Positions 33,067-45,900 of a stretch of 64,000 nucleotides of DNA are shown in pieces. Every line of letters starts with the position of its first letter. Within the stretch, counting starts at the first letter, position 1. This DNA is from Gibbula magus (Eukaryota > Mollusca > Gastropoda > Trochida > Trochidae): positions 55,730,989 through 55,794,988 of the forward strand of contig OW388297.1 of NCBI GenBank assembly GCA_936450465.1, given 5' to 3'. The translations under genes were made by a program, and so were the position numbers. Under the pieces are notes generated by a model. The model had not been told where the DNA came from, searched no databases, and worked only from the letters and a program-made list of their open reading frames with translations.

Positions 33067-34125
33067 CTGGAAACCAGGGGTACTTTGTTTCACTCGCTTC
33101 ACTTTGAAATGTAACCCCTGGGCCGTGTTCAAGATAGTTTTCAAAAATGTTCAATGAGCGATTACTTTTAAACCTCTCTTGAACGCGATTGCTCAATGTA
33201 GCGCTACGTAGCAAGGCGAGGAATTTGCACTGTGTCATTCCAGAAAGAAGAAGCGCTCATTGAGCGCTACATTGAGCGCTACGAAGCGCTTCATTTTGTT
33301 GAACCGCCGGCTGGATTCTTAGGTGGCAAAAGGCTCGATGCGCTGGGTTCACAAAAAAAATGGAAAGTCCCTTTTGCTAATTATAGCACACCAATGGGGA
33401 ACCGTGTTTCTAAATTCCTTGGTGTAACGAAATAAGGAGGTTAAGTATGATTTAAACAATGACCTTGAAGCGGAGTGTTAGAAACAGTCCAATTTCATCT
33501 TAATTGCCCCAAATTGTATTTTATACTTTTGGCATTGAAAGAGCGACATTTGTTCATATAAATTCTACAAAGCATACCCTCTTAATTTCTACCAACTCAT
33601 TCAAAAGAGAACATTGAAATGTCATGATGATTGCTTAGAGGTTTAACGAGCGTTTTCCAGCGGAGCTGATTGTGCACTCAGTTGAAATGTCAGAAGCATA
33701 TTTTGTCATGTACTGATGATGACAAATATTCGCGCATTTTTAAATCATTTGCATGCATTAATAATACATCATAAAACATAAATTTAACGTAATAACATGA
33801 TAGACTTTGGACAACATAATGTGTTGTTAAAGATTGCCAACAAATTTATGATACATATATATGCAATGAACAATATACACAGAAAAGGTGAAATAATGCA
33901 ATAATGTACTGAATATGAAGCCTCTGTGTCATAACGAACGGCAGCAAATTGCCCACGTAAACTCCAAGTAGAGGGGCGTGTATAAAAAGAAAGCGCCGAT
34001 TGGATCTATAGACTTTTCTGTGATTGGTAGTTATATTAAGCGCGCATCAAGCCTTTTGCCACCTAAGAATCCAGGGGTTACGTTTCAAAGTGAAGCGAGC
34101 GAAACAAAGTACCCCTGGTTTCCAG
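33067..34125. mobile_element. TIR element of 1.06 kb with about 55-bp ends
   Basis: CTGGAAACCAGGGGTACTTT at the left is matched inverted by AAAGTACCCCTGGTTTCCAG at the right, extending about 55 bp. An inner inverted pair (TCTTAGGTGGCAAAAGGC near 33318) adds to the fold. The interior holds the GAGCGCTAC repeat. No transposase. In the second duplicate only the two ends survive. Confidence 0.8.
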
Positions 34126-35520
34126 AATGTTATGAGTTGGTTCAAGGTTCTCAAATTCTATATATTGGCCTTGCAATTATTTCTTATCAGAGTTAATAAA
34201 CAATAAGATAGAAACATGTATTTCAAATTTTAATTTTAATTTTAATTTCTAATTTTAATCCCTACATTGTTTGAATCATGAGAAGATCCAACAACCTGAG
34301 GTAGACAACAATGTTGTTTGAACAATTATTGCCCTGAAATGAATATTTCAAGCTATACTCATAAAAATAAAATTCCTCACATATTTTCTCCCTTTTTTGA
34401 AATAATTATTAAGCTTCAACAGTGCCAACAATCATTATCTAATATTCACAACCAGCATATTGGGCACAGAAACAATTCATATTTTCATTTAGAAGATTCA
34501 TTTAAGTGAAACAGCTGCATAAAAATGTTTTTTCTCGGGCAGTTTTAATGAGGGTGATAGAATTTTATTTTTGATTGTTGTTAGAGAACATTATGTTGGA
34601 ATAAAAAATATTTCAATCTGAAAAAGTCTTGTAATAACTTCAGCATGTGTTAAATGGACATCATGGACAAATAAGATGATCGAGAAGATCTAGCAATCAC
34701 AATGCCACTAATTCGAAAATAATTTGTTTTCATAACAAGGGCTTTTTTTTACGAACACCAATAGAACTTGTGCCAATGCCCAAGAAACAACAGTAATTGT
34801 TTTTATTTAGATTAACAGATCATAAATGATTATATGGTTAATGTATTTTAATCTATACTCAGTAGAGCCAGCAAATTTGGTGAAATAATATGTTATCAAG
34901 ATTTTTACTACACAACTTAATTTGACCCTCAAAATTTTTTCAAATTTTCCTCTTTATAATTGTATGCTTTCTCATAAATACCATCTAAGAATTATCATTA
35001 AATGATGAATTTTATTGTCATATGAAGAAATATTAATAAAAATCTCAGCACTTAAGTACCATGTATTTCAAATAAACAATTGAGAAGTAGTTAAAGTACA
35101 TCCATATAAACTTCCTTTTTCCTGTCATAAAAAGATGGTACACATATATTAATATACAATACTTCAAGGAAGAAATATTAACTTCACACATGGCAAAGCG
35201 CACAGAGCATTTTAGTGAATTGATGCACTATACAAATGCATATATATTATTGTTATTATTATAGTGAATGGCCCTGCAAGACCGGCACACTTTCAGTACC
35301 ACATATTTCAAATCATGAAGTTTTCAGAGAAGTACTTTTTATCTTTCCTAATTAATTTCCTCTTTCCTGTCATAAAAAAATGACACAGATGTATGTACAT
35401 GCCATATTTTGAAATGAAGAAATATATGATGTTGGCCCTATAAAACATCAGCATTTTCAGTACCTTGTGAGATCAAGAGAGAAACAGTTTAGATTTTTTC
35501 CATTGTAGCTTCCACTTCCC

Positions 35521-36096
35521 CATCCTCGATAATCCAGCGCTATTGTTCCGATAAATCTACACACAAGCGCTGGAAAACAGTAAGGGTATTTATCCCTAAC
35601 CTTGTTACCTCCTCTTGGGTCCATGTTATCCAATCAGAAACAAAACGCAGACACTATCTGCGTTAACAATTCAACCAATCAAAACGCGTCACTACCATTG
35701 TTTATAGAAACAAACATGGCGGCGGCCGACTCACTCGATTACGATAAAGTTTGTAACAAATTCAGCGTAGAAAACCTGACAGAAACTCAAAAGAAAGTTT
35801 TAAGTAGTCTGTACGAGAAGAAGGATGTATTCCTGTCCATCAAAACGGGTGGAGGTAAATGATTAAAATCCCTGTGCTACCAGGCGTTCCCAATCATCTG
35901 CGAAAGCCAAGATCCTGACACGAGAGTGCTTGTTATTTCACCCTTGATTTCAAGTGATCTCATTGGTTGTTAGAAAGCAAGCGTTTCGCTGAGTCATTGC
36001 GAAGGGAGGTAACTAGGTTAAGGATAAATACCCTTACTGTTTTCCAGCGCTTGTGTGTAGATTTATCGGAACAATAGCGCTGGATTATCGAGGATG
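35521..36096 (+). mobile_element. Pack-MULE-like element with RecQ-type fragment, copy 1
   Basis: Inverted ends of about 92 bp (CATCCTCGATAATCCAGCGC and its complement) enclose about 390 bp. It is flanked by direct 9-bp CCACTTCCC copies (35512-35520, 36097-36105). Long TIRs, a 9-bp duplication and an internal gene fragment are the features of Mutator-like elements that carry host sequence. No transposase is present. Confidence 0.8.
35716..35973 (+). pseudogene. RecQ-family helicase N-terminal fragment, copy 1
   Basis: From ATG 35716 (context AACATGGCGGCGG) the frame gives MAAADSLDYDKVCNKFSVEN, then LTETQKKVLSSLYEKKDVFL and the Walker A start KTGGGK. It then hits TGA. Nine bases later, still in frame, it resumes SLCYQAFPIICESQDP and RVLVISPLIS, ending TAG at 35973. 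The order Q-motif-like region, GGGKSLCYQ, VISPLIS is that of RecQ-type SF2 helicases. Motif II and all later domains are missing, so it is a fragment. A 9-nt insertion with a stop cuts the ATP-binding loop. Confidence 0.75.
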
Positions 36097-38876
36097 CCAC
36101 TTCCCCTGTTTCACAGTTTCTAAAATGTTTGCACAGTTTCTCCTATAAAATGGTGTTGTCTTATGTTGTATTAGATAAATACAGATAAGTATTTCCGATT
36201 TTAGTTCAATTTCTTACTAAATGAATATTTTGTCATAGAAAAAAATGCAGGTTTCTACATTTCACTACTTATATTTATGTATAAATTTCTTAAAACAATT
36301 ATTGTTGCTTTCATAACAATATTGATAACTTTGGATCATTACTTATCACAATGTTTAAAAATATGTCTCATGTCGATCTGTGATTATGATTTTCATGTTG
36401 TAATGTACAACAAAATTAAGTTTCATGGTATTATTTATTTTTATTTCCCAATTTATTGTGATATGTACAGCTTTTTCCATGATTAACAGTCCACATAGCA
36501 AACACATTTGTATTGATAATATTGAGCCGAGGTACAGAATACAAGATTGAGCATAAAGCATATTGATTGACAGATGAAATATACACCACTTGACATGCAT
36601 TTCATAACACATACACACATGTAGAAATGGAAACTAATTGTCTACATTTATGTTAATATACATAGTAATTAATGTTAGCAAATATGTTGTGACATATTTA
36701 TCAAAAACCTTATCTGAAATGTTTGTTTTAAAATATTCCGGAAATGTTAATAATAAACATATTCAGTTTTTACGTTTTGTTTATTTTCTAATGTTTCATT
36801 TCAAACTTCCTTACATAATTGTAAGAATGGTTTTAAACTATGAAGTGAATTTCTTATATACAAAAAAATAATACACAAAATTTTGAATCAACAAAGATGT
36901 TGTAGAAATCTTTAAAAGAAATTTACTTCATTGAAAAGAATTTTGGTTAATTTCGGATAATCACTCTTTCAAATAATCAATTGATCACAACATCCATTTA
37001 CAGACTAAATAGATCAAACTCGCATAACTTTATCACAATTGATAATATGCATATTTTATTTTGGAAGTTATTAAATATGAATTACAGTCAGTCACATGAA
37101 CATATTGCAATAAATGTGTCTAACTTAATATTTTAAATTTAAGTTGCAATATGTGAAGTTATCACATACAAACATCTTTAATCCAAGTTATTCAAAGTAT
37201 AGGGTGACCTAAGAAATCTTATACTGTATTACAGTTTGTAATTTTTCTAAAACTTAAACATCGAGAACTCAGGTATGAGTTCATCCTGGAAACCAGGGGT
37301 ACTTTGTTTCACGTAAACTCCAAGTAGAGGGGCGTGTATAAAAAGAAAGCGCCGATTGGATCTATAGACTTTTCTGTGATTGGTAGTTATATTAAGCGCG
37401 CATCAAGCCTTTTGCCACCTAAGAATCCAGGGGTTACGTTTCAAAGTGAAGCGAGCGAAACAAAGTACCCCTGGTTTCCAGAATGTTATGAGTTGGTTCA
37501 AGGTTCTCAAATTCTATATATTGGCCTTGCAATTATTTCTTATCAGAGTTAATAAACAATAAGATAGAAACATGTATTTCAAATTTTAATTTTAATTTTA
37601 ATTTCTAATTTTAATCCCTACATTGTTTGAATCATGAGAAGATCCAACAACCTGAGGTAGACAACAATGTTGTTTGAACAATTATTGCCCTGAAATGAAT
37701 ATTTCAAGCTATACTCATAAAAATAAAATTCCTCACATATTTTCTCCCTTTTTTGAAATAATTATTAAGCTTCAACAGTGCCAACAATCATTATCTAATA
37801 TTCACAACCAGCATATTGGGCACAGAAACAATTCATATTTTCATTTAGAAGATTCATTTAAGTGAAACAGCTGCATAAAAATGTTTTTTCTCGGGCAGTT
37901 TTAATGAGGGTGATAGAATTTTATTTTTGATTGTTGTTAGAGAACATTATGTTGGAATAAAAAATATTTCAATCTGAAAAAGTCTTGTAATAACTTCAGC
38001 ATGTGTTAAATGGACATCATGGACAAATAAGATGATCGAGAAGATCTAGCAATCACAATGCCACTAATTCGAAAATAATTTGTTTTCATAACAAGGGCTT
38101 TTTTTTACGAACACCAATAGAACTTGTGCCAATGCCCAAGAAACAACAGTAATTGTTTTTATTTAGATTAACAGATCATAAATGATTATATGGTTAATGT
38201 ATTTTAATCTATACTCAGTAGAGCCAGCAAATTTGGTGAAATAATATGTTATCAAGATTTTTACTACACAACTTAATTTGACCCTCAAAATTTTTTCAAA
38301 TTTTCCTCTTTATAATTGTATGCTTTCTCATAAATACCATCTAAGAATTATCATTAAATGATGAATTTTATTGTCATATGAAGAAATATTAATAAAAATC
38401 TCAGCACTTAAGTACCATGTATTTCAAATAAACAATTGAGAAGTAGTTAAAGTACATCCATATAAACTTCCTTTTTCCTGTCATAAAAAGATGGTACACA
38501 TATATTAATATACAATACTTCAAGGAAGAAATATTAACTTCACACATGGCAAAGCGCACAGAGCATTTTAGTGAATTGATGCACTATACAAATGCATATA
38601 TATTATTGTTATTATTATAGTGAATGGCCCTGCAAGACCGGCACACTTTCAGTACCACATATTTCAAATCATGAAGTTTTCAGAGAAGTACTTTTTATCT
38701 TTCCTAATTAATTTCCTCTTTCCTGTCATAAAAAAATGACACAGATGTATGTACATGCCATATTTTGAAATGAAGAAATATATGATGTTGGCCCTATAAA
38801 ACATCAGCATTTTCAGTACCTTGTGAGATCAAGAGAGAAACAGTTTAGATTTTTTCCATTGTAGCTTCCACTTCCC

Positions 38877-39452
38877 CATCCTCGATAATCCAGCGCTATT
38901 GTTCCGATAAATCTACACACAAGCGCTGGAAAACAGTAAGGGTATTTATCCCTAACCTTGTTACCTCCTCTTGGGTCCATGTTATCCAATCAGAAACAAA
39001 ACGCAGACACTATCTGCGTAAACAATTCAACCAATCAAAACGCGTCACTACCATTGTTTATAGAAACAAACATGGCGGCGGCCGACTCACTCGATTACGA
39101 TAAAGTTTGTAACAAATTCAGCGTAGAAAACCTGACAGAAACTCAAAAGAAAGTTTTAAGTAGTCTGTACGAGAAGAAGGATGTATTCCTGTCCATCAAA
39201 ACGGGTGGAGGTAAATGATTAAAATCCCTGTGCTACCAGGCGTTCCCAATCATCTGCGAAAGCCAAGATCCTGACACGAGAGTGCTTGTTATTTCACCCT
39301 TGATTTCAAGTGATCTCATTGGTTGTTAGAAAGCAAGCGTTTCGCTGAGTCATTGCGAAGGGAGGTAACTAGGTTAAGGATAAATACCCTTACTGTTTTC
39401 CAGCGCTTGTGTGTAGATTTATCGGAACAATAGCGCTGGATTATCGAGGATG
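38877..39452 (+). mobile_element. Pack-MULE-like element, copy 2
   Basis: Identical in structure to 35521-36096, with the same TIRs and CCACTTCCC flanks (38868-38876, 39453-39461). It was carried here by the segmental duplication, not by a second insertion, because the flanks are the same. Confidence 0.8.
39072..39329 (+). pseudogene. RecQ-family helicase fragment, copy 2
   Basis: Same frame, same internal TGA after GGGK and same final TAG as copy 1. It arose by the tandem duplication. Confidence 0.75.
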
Positions 39453-39484
39453 CCACTTCCCCTGTTTCACAGTTTCTAAAATGT

Positions 39485-39829
39485 TTCTGACAGAAATCAC
39501 TTTCATCCTGCAGAATAAGTACAGAAGTAAAAGACAGCCTTGTGTGACTCCTATTACTGTCCTGCCCAGCCAACAGGAACCCACTGTGGCTCTGTAATGC
39601 TTCTGAAAGAAATCACGGTCATCCTGCAGAATTGGTACAGATGTAAAAGACAGCCTTGTCTGACTCCTATAACTGTCCTGCCCAGCCAACAGGAACCCAC
39701 TGTGGCTCTGTAATGCTTCTGAAAGAAATCACTTTCATCCTGCAGAATAGGTACAGAGGTAGAAGATAGCCTTATCTGACTCCTATCACTGTCCTGCCCA
39801 GCCTACAGGGACCCACTGTGGCTCAGTCT
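39485..39829. repeat. 116-bp tandem repeat made from the MAGUK 3' end
   Basis: Three units have anchor words at 39561, 39677 and 39793, an exact 116-bp period. The third unit contains the true end of the minus-strand MAGUK coding sequence ([12 protein letters not shown] stop). The other two repeat these codons and the following untranslated bases in what is now 3' UTR or downstream DNA. Confidence 0.9.
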
Positions 39830-39965
39830 CTATCCTTGCAGCAATTCGTATCAAATCAGCAGATGCACTGGCGATATTGTCATTAACTATTGTATAGTCA
39901 AACAAATGTCCATAACGTTCTTCTATCCGATCAGAGGAATCAACCATCTCTTCCAACTCTTCTTG
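39786..39965 (-). CDS. MAGUK last exon
   Basis: After acceptor CACTTCAG it encodes [20 protein letters not shown], then LFDYTIVND and the terminal [12 protein letters not shown] and TGA (39788-39786). The tail EPQWVP is the hallmark of the MPP GK end. Its last codons are part of the 116-bp repeat. Confidence 0.95.
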   Translation of the reverse strand, partial: QEELEEMVDSSDRIEERYGHLFDYTIVNDNIASASADLIRIAARIETEPQWVPVGWAGQ

Positions 39966-42900
39966 CTGAAGTGAAAGTAACATTGATGGAGGAAAATCTT
40001 TAAGACATTTGTCGTTATATGTATTAAAGGTACATCCATTGTGTTTCATAAAATCTTTTTTGGCTCTAATACGTTCCAACACACCATAAGTGCTGTTTAC
40101 AGTACAAATAAATTCACTCAGCTTGCATATTCATTCCCAATCGCAAACTATATCATAATTACTAGTTTCCAATTAAGATCGAGTAACATCATATATGCAT
40201 GTGCAGAAACCGAAACTGCACGACTCATTTACATGCACAGTAGTTATATGACCTATTTAACATTATCAACACAAATTTGTCTTTTTGCCTTTTGTAAATA
40301 AGTTTCGAAAATTACGTTTGACTGATTGACGCGCGCCACAAGCGGTGCATTGTTTTCGATCAGAAATCACTACGTTTACCTTCATATCGTCAATATACTA
40401 GGTGGACTATGACCAAAATGGTAGTTTTCGGTAACAGTCGGTACTTCTCGATAAAGTAACACTATTTATAACGTTTGGAATATTTGACCCCCACCAACAC
40501 AATGGATGTACCTTTAAAATGAAACATGCAGTCTTTTTGAACTAACAAATCAAGGGTGATATTGCACAGAAGTACACATTTAACAATATAATCAATAATG
40601 CAGCCAAAAAGATTTCATCATCATTACAAATTTGTACAGAAGTCTCCAGAAACTGGATGACAAATTGGTAATATTCATGAAAAAAAAAAATGACAACATT
40701 TACTCGTGAAAGAGCATTCAAATGTTAGGGCATGAAAATAGCAATATTTTGGATGAAACTATTTTGCTTACATATCAGTTTTATCCTTTTTCACGTGTAA
40801 TTTGTTACTCTTAAATATCAATCAATTCAGTAATTTACTTGATAATTATTTGAATACAAACTCACAGAGAAAGGTTCAGTAACATCTCCATCCTTTGTGG
40901 CCCGAGCCTTCATAGCTCCACGAGTTGCCTGCAGCATCTCCAGGGAGGGCGGCTTGATGAACGTGATGTACGGCTTGATGTCCGCTTGTCGCAGGAACTT
41001 TAATGCCTTGAAAATGTTTAATTCACATATAAAAAACGAACATCAAAGACGTAAGGTCAAACAAATTATCACAGATAGAACAAGAGTGCTCTGAGAGTAC
41101 AAGAATCTCCAGGTCTATTCTATTGATGCATAAACTATCCCCTTAACAAGCAGTTTAAATGTCAGGGTAATTTATGAAAAATAGAGCCATGGCCTCTGTA
41201 GCTCATCAGGAAATAATAAGTGGGGTATGTTATGGAGTGGACTTTATAGCAATGGTCAGATAATGGAATGTAGTAATAAGAATCTAGGTAGTGAAACGAT
41301 TAAAGCAGTTTAAAAATATTTTGTTACCATAACTTTGCCAATCTGCTATATATATATGTGTTGAAAGAGCAACACAAAGCTTGGAAATAAATTGCTGGTA
41401 TCAAACATATAATAATGTGGTGGAGAGATCATACTATTTTTTAAGATCGTACACACATTATATAATAATGAATATACCGGGTACAATTCTTTGCATACAA
41501 TTCACCACTGTCAGCTATTGCAATAATGGCCTGGGGCTGTAGAAGAAAATGAAAAAAACCTTTTAAGGTCATGACCCCTGCTAATTATTATCAAAATTGG
41601 TTACACATAAATCAAAAACATTCGTTATAAATATCATACACCTTTGCATTAAATTGTTTTAATTCTTAATTGCATTATGGCAATACCAACATTTATTACA
41701 TAATGAATAGGAGCCTCAGTTTTTGAAAATCCAAATTTTTATCTAGGCTCCATTTCAATACTTAACAAATTGGTGAATTTTTTTTAGTAAATTCTTTTTC
41801 ACCATTTCTTATAGGCTCCTTTTCAATATTTGATAAAATGGTGATATTCTATGAATAAATTCTTTTTTAGAGTCAGTGGAAGACTAAAGCAGTCTCACGC
41901 ACAGTCTATGATAACACAGTGCTGCACAGTAGTTTGAAGTAACCTGAAACCTCTGTGTAACTATCAGTTTTCATCCTTCTGCCAGGAAGAGGTCAACACA
42001 ATGCAATTACATAACATGCAGACACTGGACTCACAGCCAGTAAAATTTATATGTTAGATGCAGTTTTTCCTACAATTAATTATGTTTCTGTACTTGAGAA
42101 GATGATGAAAATAGGTGTGATGTCACAATCTCATATAGCTACTTCTTGTATAGTCCTATGTTATCACCAGTCATCACTAGTCATATTCAGTTCACATATC
42201 TCATGTAAAATGAAAAGATTTAATTCCTCTTCAAGTTATTCCTTCAAAGGGTGTTCAATAGTTCTCATTTCAAATAGATTCACATTAAACATGTCCATGA
42301 TGTAGACATCTATCTCATTTCTTGTTCCTATTGAATAAAATTAACTGCAAAGTTAATAGAAAACTAAATCAGTTTTAAAGTATAAAATATGATATAAATA
42401 AGGTATACCAAATTGACCCGTACTGGAAATTCTCATTAATTAATTAATTAATTCTCCAAATAATTACACAATATCATGAAATATTAAAAAACTCCATTAT
42501 TTACTCTTAAATTACAAAGAACATTATATTAGATTTAATAAAAGATTCTGTATTAAGTCTTTAGAATACTTTTAGACTTGTGTACCTTTATCAGCAAATT
42601 CACTTGCAAAATACAAATAATTACTCATATGTGAAATGTGAGACAAAGATAAAATATGACTTATAATTTTTGTTAGACCTCCAATTCTAAGTTTTTAATT
42701 CTAAATATCTCTTTTTCATCAGACATATTATATTCTCAAAGCACATGTTAGAACTCTCACATCAGAAAGATGAAATGCCTTTAACTCAGCTGTTTTCTTT
42801 AAAATTACCTCCCTTACCTACTTATACTGATTGAAGTGCACATATAATCTCAGAAAGATGCTGTAAACTGAAATAGGCTTTTAGGTTATGATCCCTGTGA

Positions 42901-45900
42901 CCCATATTTGGGGTCACAGACTCACCAAATTTACAATTTAGAATCCCTTACAGCCAAGGAGTCTGTACATAAAATTTCAGCTCGCTAGAGCCATTGGGAC
43001 TGGAGATGAAGATGAAAATAGCATTTTAGGTCATTGCCTCTGTGACCCAATATTTGGGGTCTCACTGTCACCAAATTTACAATTTAGAATCCCCTTCAGT
43101 AAAGGAGTATGTACATAAAATTTCAGCTCTCTACGTTCATTGGGACTGGAGAAGAAGATGAAAATAGTTTTTTTTAGGTAATGACCCCTGTGAGCCACAC
43201 TTGGGGTCACAGGGTCACCAAATCTACAATTTAGAATCCCTTTCAGCCAAGGAGTCTGTACATAAAATTTCAGCTCTCTGGAGTCATTGGTTCTGGAGAA
43301 GAAGATGAAAATAGCTTTCAAGGTTATGACCCCTGTGACCCACATTTGGGGTCACAGGGTCACCAAATTTACAATTTAGTATCCCCTTCAGCCAAGGAGT
43401 CTGTACATAAAATTTCAGCTCTCTGGAGTCATTGGTTCTGGAGAAGAAGTCGAAAAAGCGAAAAGTTTACGGACGGACGGACGGACGGACGGACGGACGG
43501 ACGGATGGACGGACGACATCCCATGCCATAAGCCCATCGGGCCTTTCAGGCCAGATGAGCTAAAAATAGAGCCATGGGCTCTGTAGCTCATCAGAATGTT
43601 AATGATTTGTTATCTAAGGTTGAATATCTAAGTTATCTCAAGTAATACATTGTTAACAAGCAAAATAATATTGGTTTTAGATCATGACCCCTGTGACCCA
43701 CATTTGGAGTCACAGGGTCACCAATCCTACAATTAAGAATCACCTTTGACCAAAGAATCTCTACACAACATTTCACCTTTCTAGAGCTTTACATATAAAC
43801 TGGAGAAGAAGATGAAAATAGGTTTTTGGGTCACGACCCGTGACCAAGATTGGGGTCACAGGGTCACAAAATCTACAATTTAGAATCCCCATTGGCCAAG
43901 GAGTCTGCACACAACTTTTCAGCTCTCTAGACCTTTTGGAACTGGAGAAGAAGATGAAAATAGGTTTTTAAGGATGTGACCCCAGTGACCCCATTTGGGG
44001 TCACAGGGTCACGAAATCTACAATTTAGAATCCCCATTGGCCAAGGAGTCTGCACACAACTTTTCAGCTCTCTAGACCTTTTGGAACTGGAGAAGAAGAT
44101 GAAAATAGGTTTTTAAGGATGTGACCCCTGTGACACCATTTGGGGTCACGGGGTCAAGAAATCTACAATTTAGAATCCCCATTACCCAAGGAGTCTGCAC
44201 ACAACTAGTCAGCTCTCTAAAACTTTTGGAACTGGAGAAGAAGATGAAAATAGGTTTTTAAGGATGTGACCCCTGTGTCCCCATTTGGGGTCATGGGGTC
44301 ACGAGATCTACAATTTAGAATCCCCATGGACCAAGGAGTCTGCACACAACTTTCCAGCTCTCTAGACCTTTTGGAACTGGAGAAGAAGATGAAAATAGGT
44401 TTTTAAGGATGTGACCCCTGTGACCCCATTTGGGGTCATGGGGTCACGAAATCTACAATTTAGAATCCCAATTGGCCAAGCAGTCTGCACACAACTTTTA
44501 AGCTCTCTAGACCTTTTGGAACTGAAGAAGAAGATGAAAATAGGTTTTTAAGGATGTGATCCCTGTGACCCCATTTGGGGTCATGGGGTCAAGAAATCTA
44601 CAATTTAGAATCCCCATTGGCCAAGGAGTCAATTTCAGCTCTGTGGAGTCATTGGTTCTGGAGAAGAAGTCGAAAAAGCGAAAAGTTTACGGATGGACGG
44701 ACGGACGGACGGACGGACGGACGGACGGATGGACGGACGCCGGACACCATGCCATGCCATAACCCCATCTGGCCTTTCAGGCCTGATGAGCTAAAAATCA
44801 GGTCTTATCTAGAGCTGTATTTACATGAGATAGCTTTGGTCAGCTTGAAAATTGTGATGTCAACTGACTGACTTAGGAAGCCAAACGCTCTAAATCCACT
44901 GTCAATAATAACTCACATGACAGTTCTATGTCTACATTACACATCATAGCTTTTGAAAGCTCTACAAAGTAACAGAAATCTGTAGTAATCTGAGATGGTG
45001 GAGGTACTAACTTGTGTATGAGGGGTGACAAGGCACACTTGACCTGCTGAGATTATTGCCTTGATTGACTCCACACTCGTTCCATACAGGTTTCCTCGAT
45101 ACTCCCCATACTCAGCAAACCTGAAATACATGGAGGATATGTTGTGTTTTCACATTTCATCAAGTTACAGGGTAAAGACATCAACGTAGAGAGAAAATTT
45201 AGGCTCACAAGAATGTTTATGTTTTTGCACTGCAACATAGCAATGAGTGAATGTTAAGGTTAAATGTTAAAGTCGCATCATATATAACTGTATCAGGTGA
45301 AGTTGTCACGGTGATTTGGGTTAAACGAAGCTTTCAAGATTATTTCCCTAACATCACTGCTGCCAGTATTATTGCAGGGAGAAAGCCTGCAACACCATTG
45401 TGGATATACAGTATGGTGAAACCTGTGATCATCAGCTGAAACTAGCGAACCATGGGTGGTACTGCGTTGAAATTCAATGTAGCATTGCACCCAAACTTTA
45501 ATGTGTGAAGAACAGTTCTCCACAGCAGACAAAGTTGCCAAGCCCCTTGAGGGATTCAAACCCCGTACCTCTTGATCAGAAGCTTAAAGATGCATCCATT
45601 GTATTTAATAATATTTCATTGGGCCTAATATGTGCCAAAATACAATGTGTGATGATTTCATTTAAAATAATTTCACTCAACTTGCATATTCATCCCTAAT
45701 TGCCAAATATGTCATATTTACTAGTTTCCAATGAAATCGAGCAATGTCATTACACTAATGCAAAAACCGAACTACGTACAAATCCCATTTACATACACAG
45801 TAGTTATAGAACCTACTGAACATTATCAACCCAAATCTGTCTTTTTGTCTATTGTAAATAAGTTTTCAAAATTGCGTTTGACTAAATTGATCAATCGCGG

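Larger units (their letters stand above)
31903..36121. repeat. Tandem segmental duplication, copy 1 (4219 bp)
   Basis: It is followed head-to-tail by 36122-39477. Only two base differences were noticed by eye (near 32458 and 35667) apart from an 863-bp segment present only here. The nine-base word AAAATGTTT lies at the left edge (31903), the junction (36122) and the right edge (39478), as expected for a microhomology-based duplication. Confidence 0.9.
36122..39477. repeat. Tandem segmental duplication, copy 2 (3356 bp)
   Basis: Matches copy 1 at offset 4219, and after position 37312 at offset 3356. It lacks 863 bp corresponding to 33094-33956. The deletion joint carries CAC, which is present at both edges in copy 1. 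It ends next to the 116-bp repeats of the MAGUK 3' end. Confidence 0.9.

Noticed and set aside
35602..35973. Working RecQ helicase gene
   Set aside because: Only the N-terminal fragment is present, with a stop inside Walker A and no motif II or later domains.
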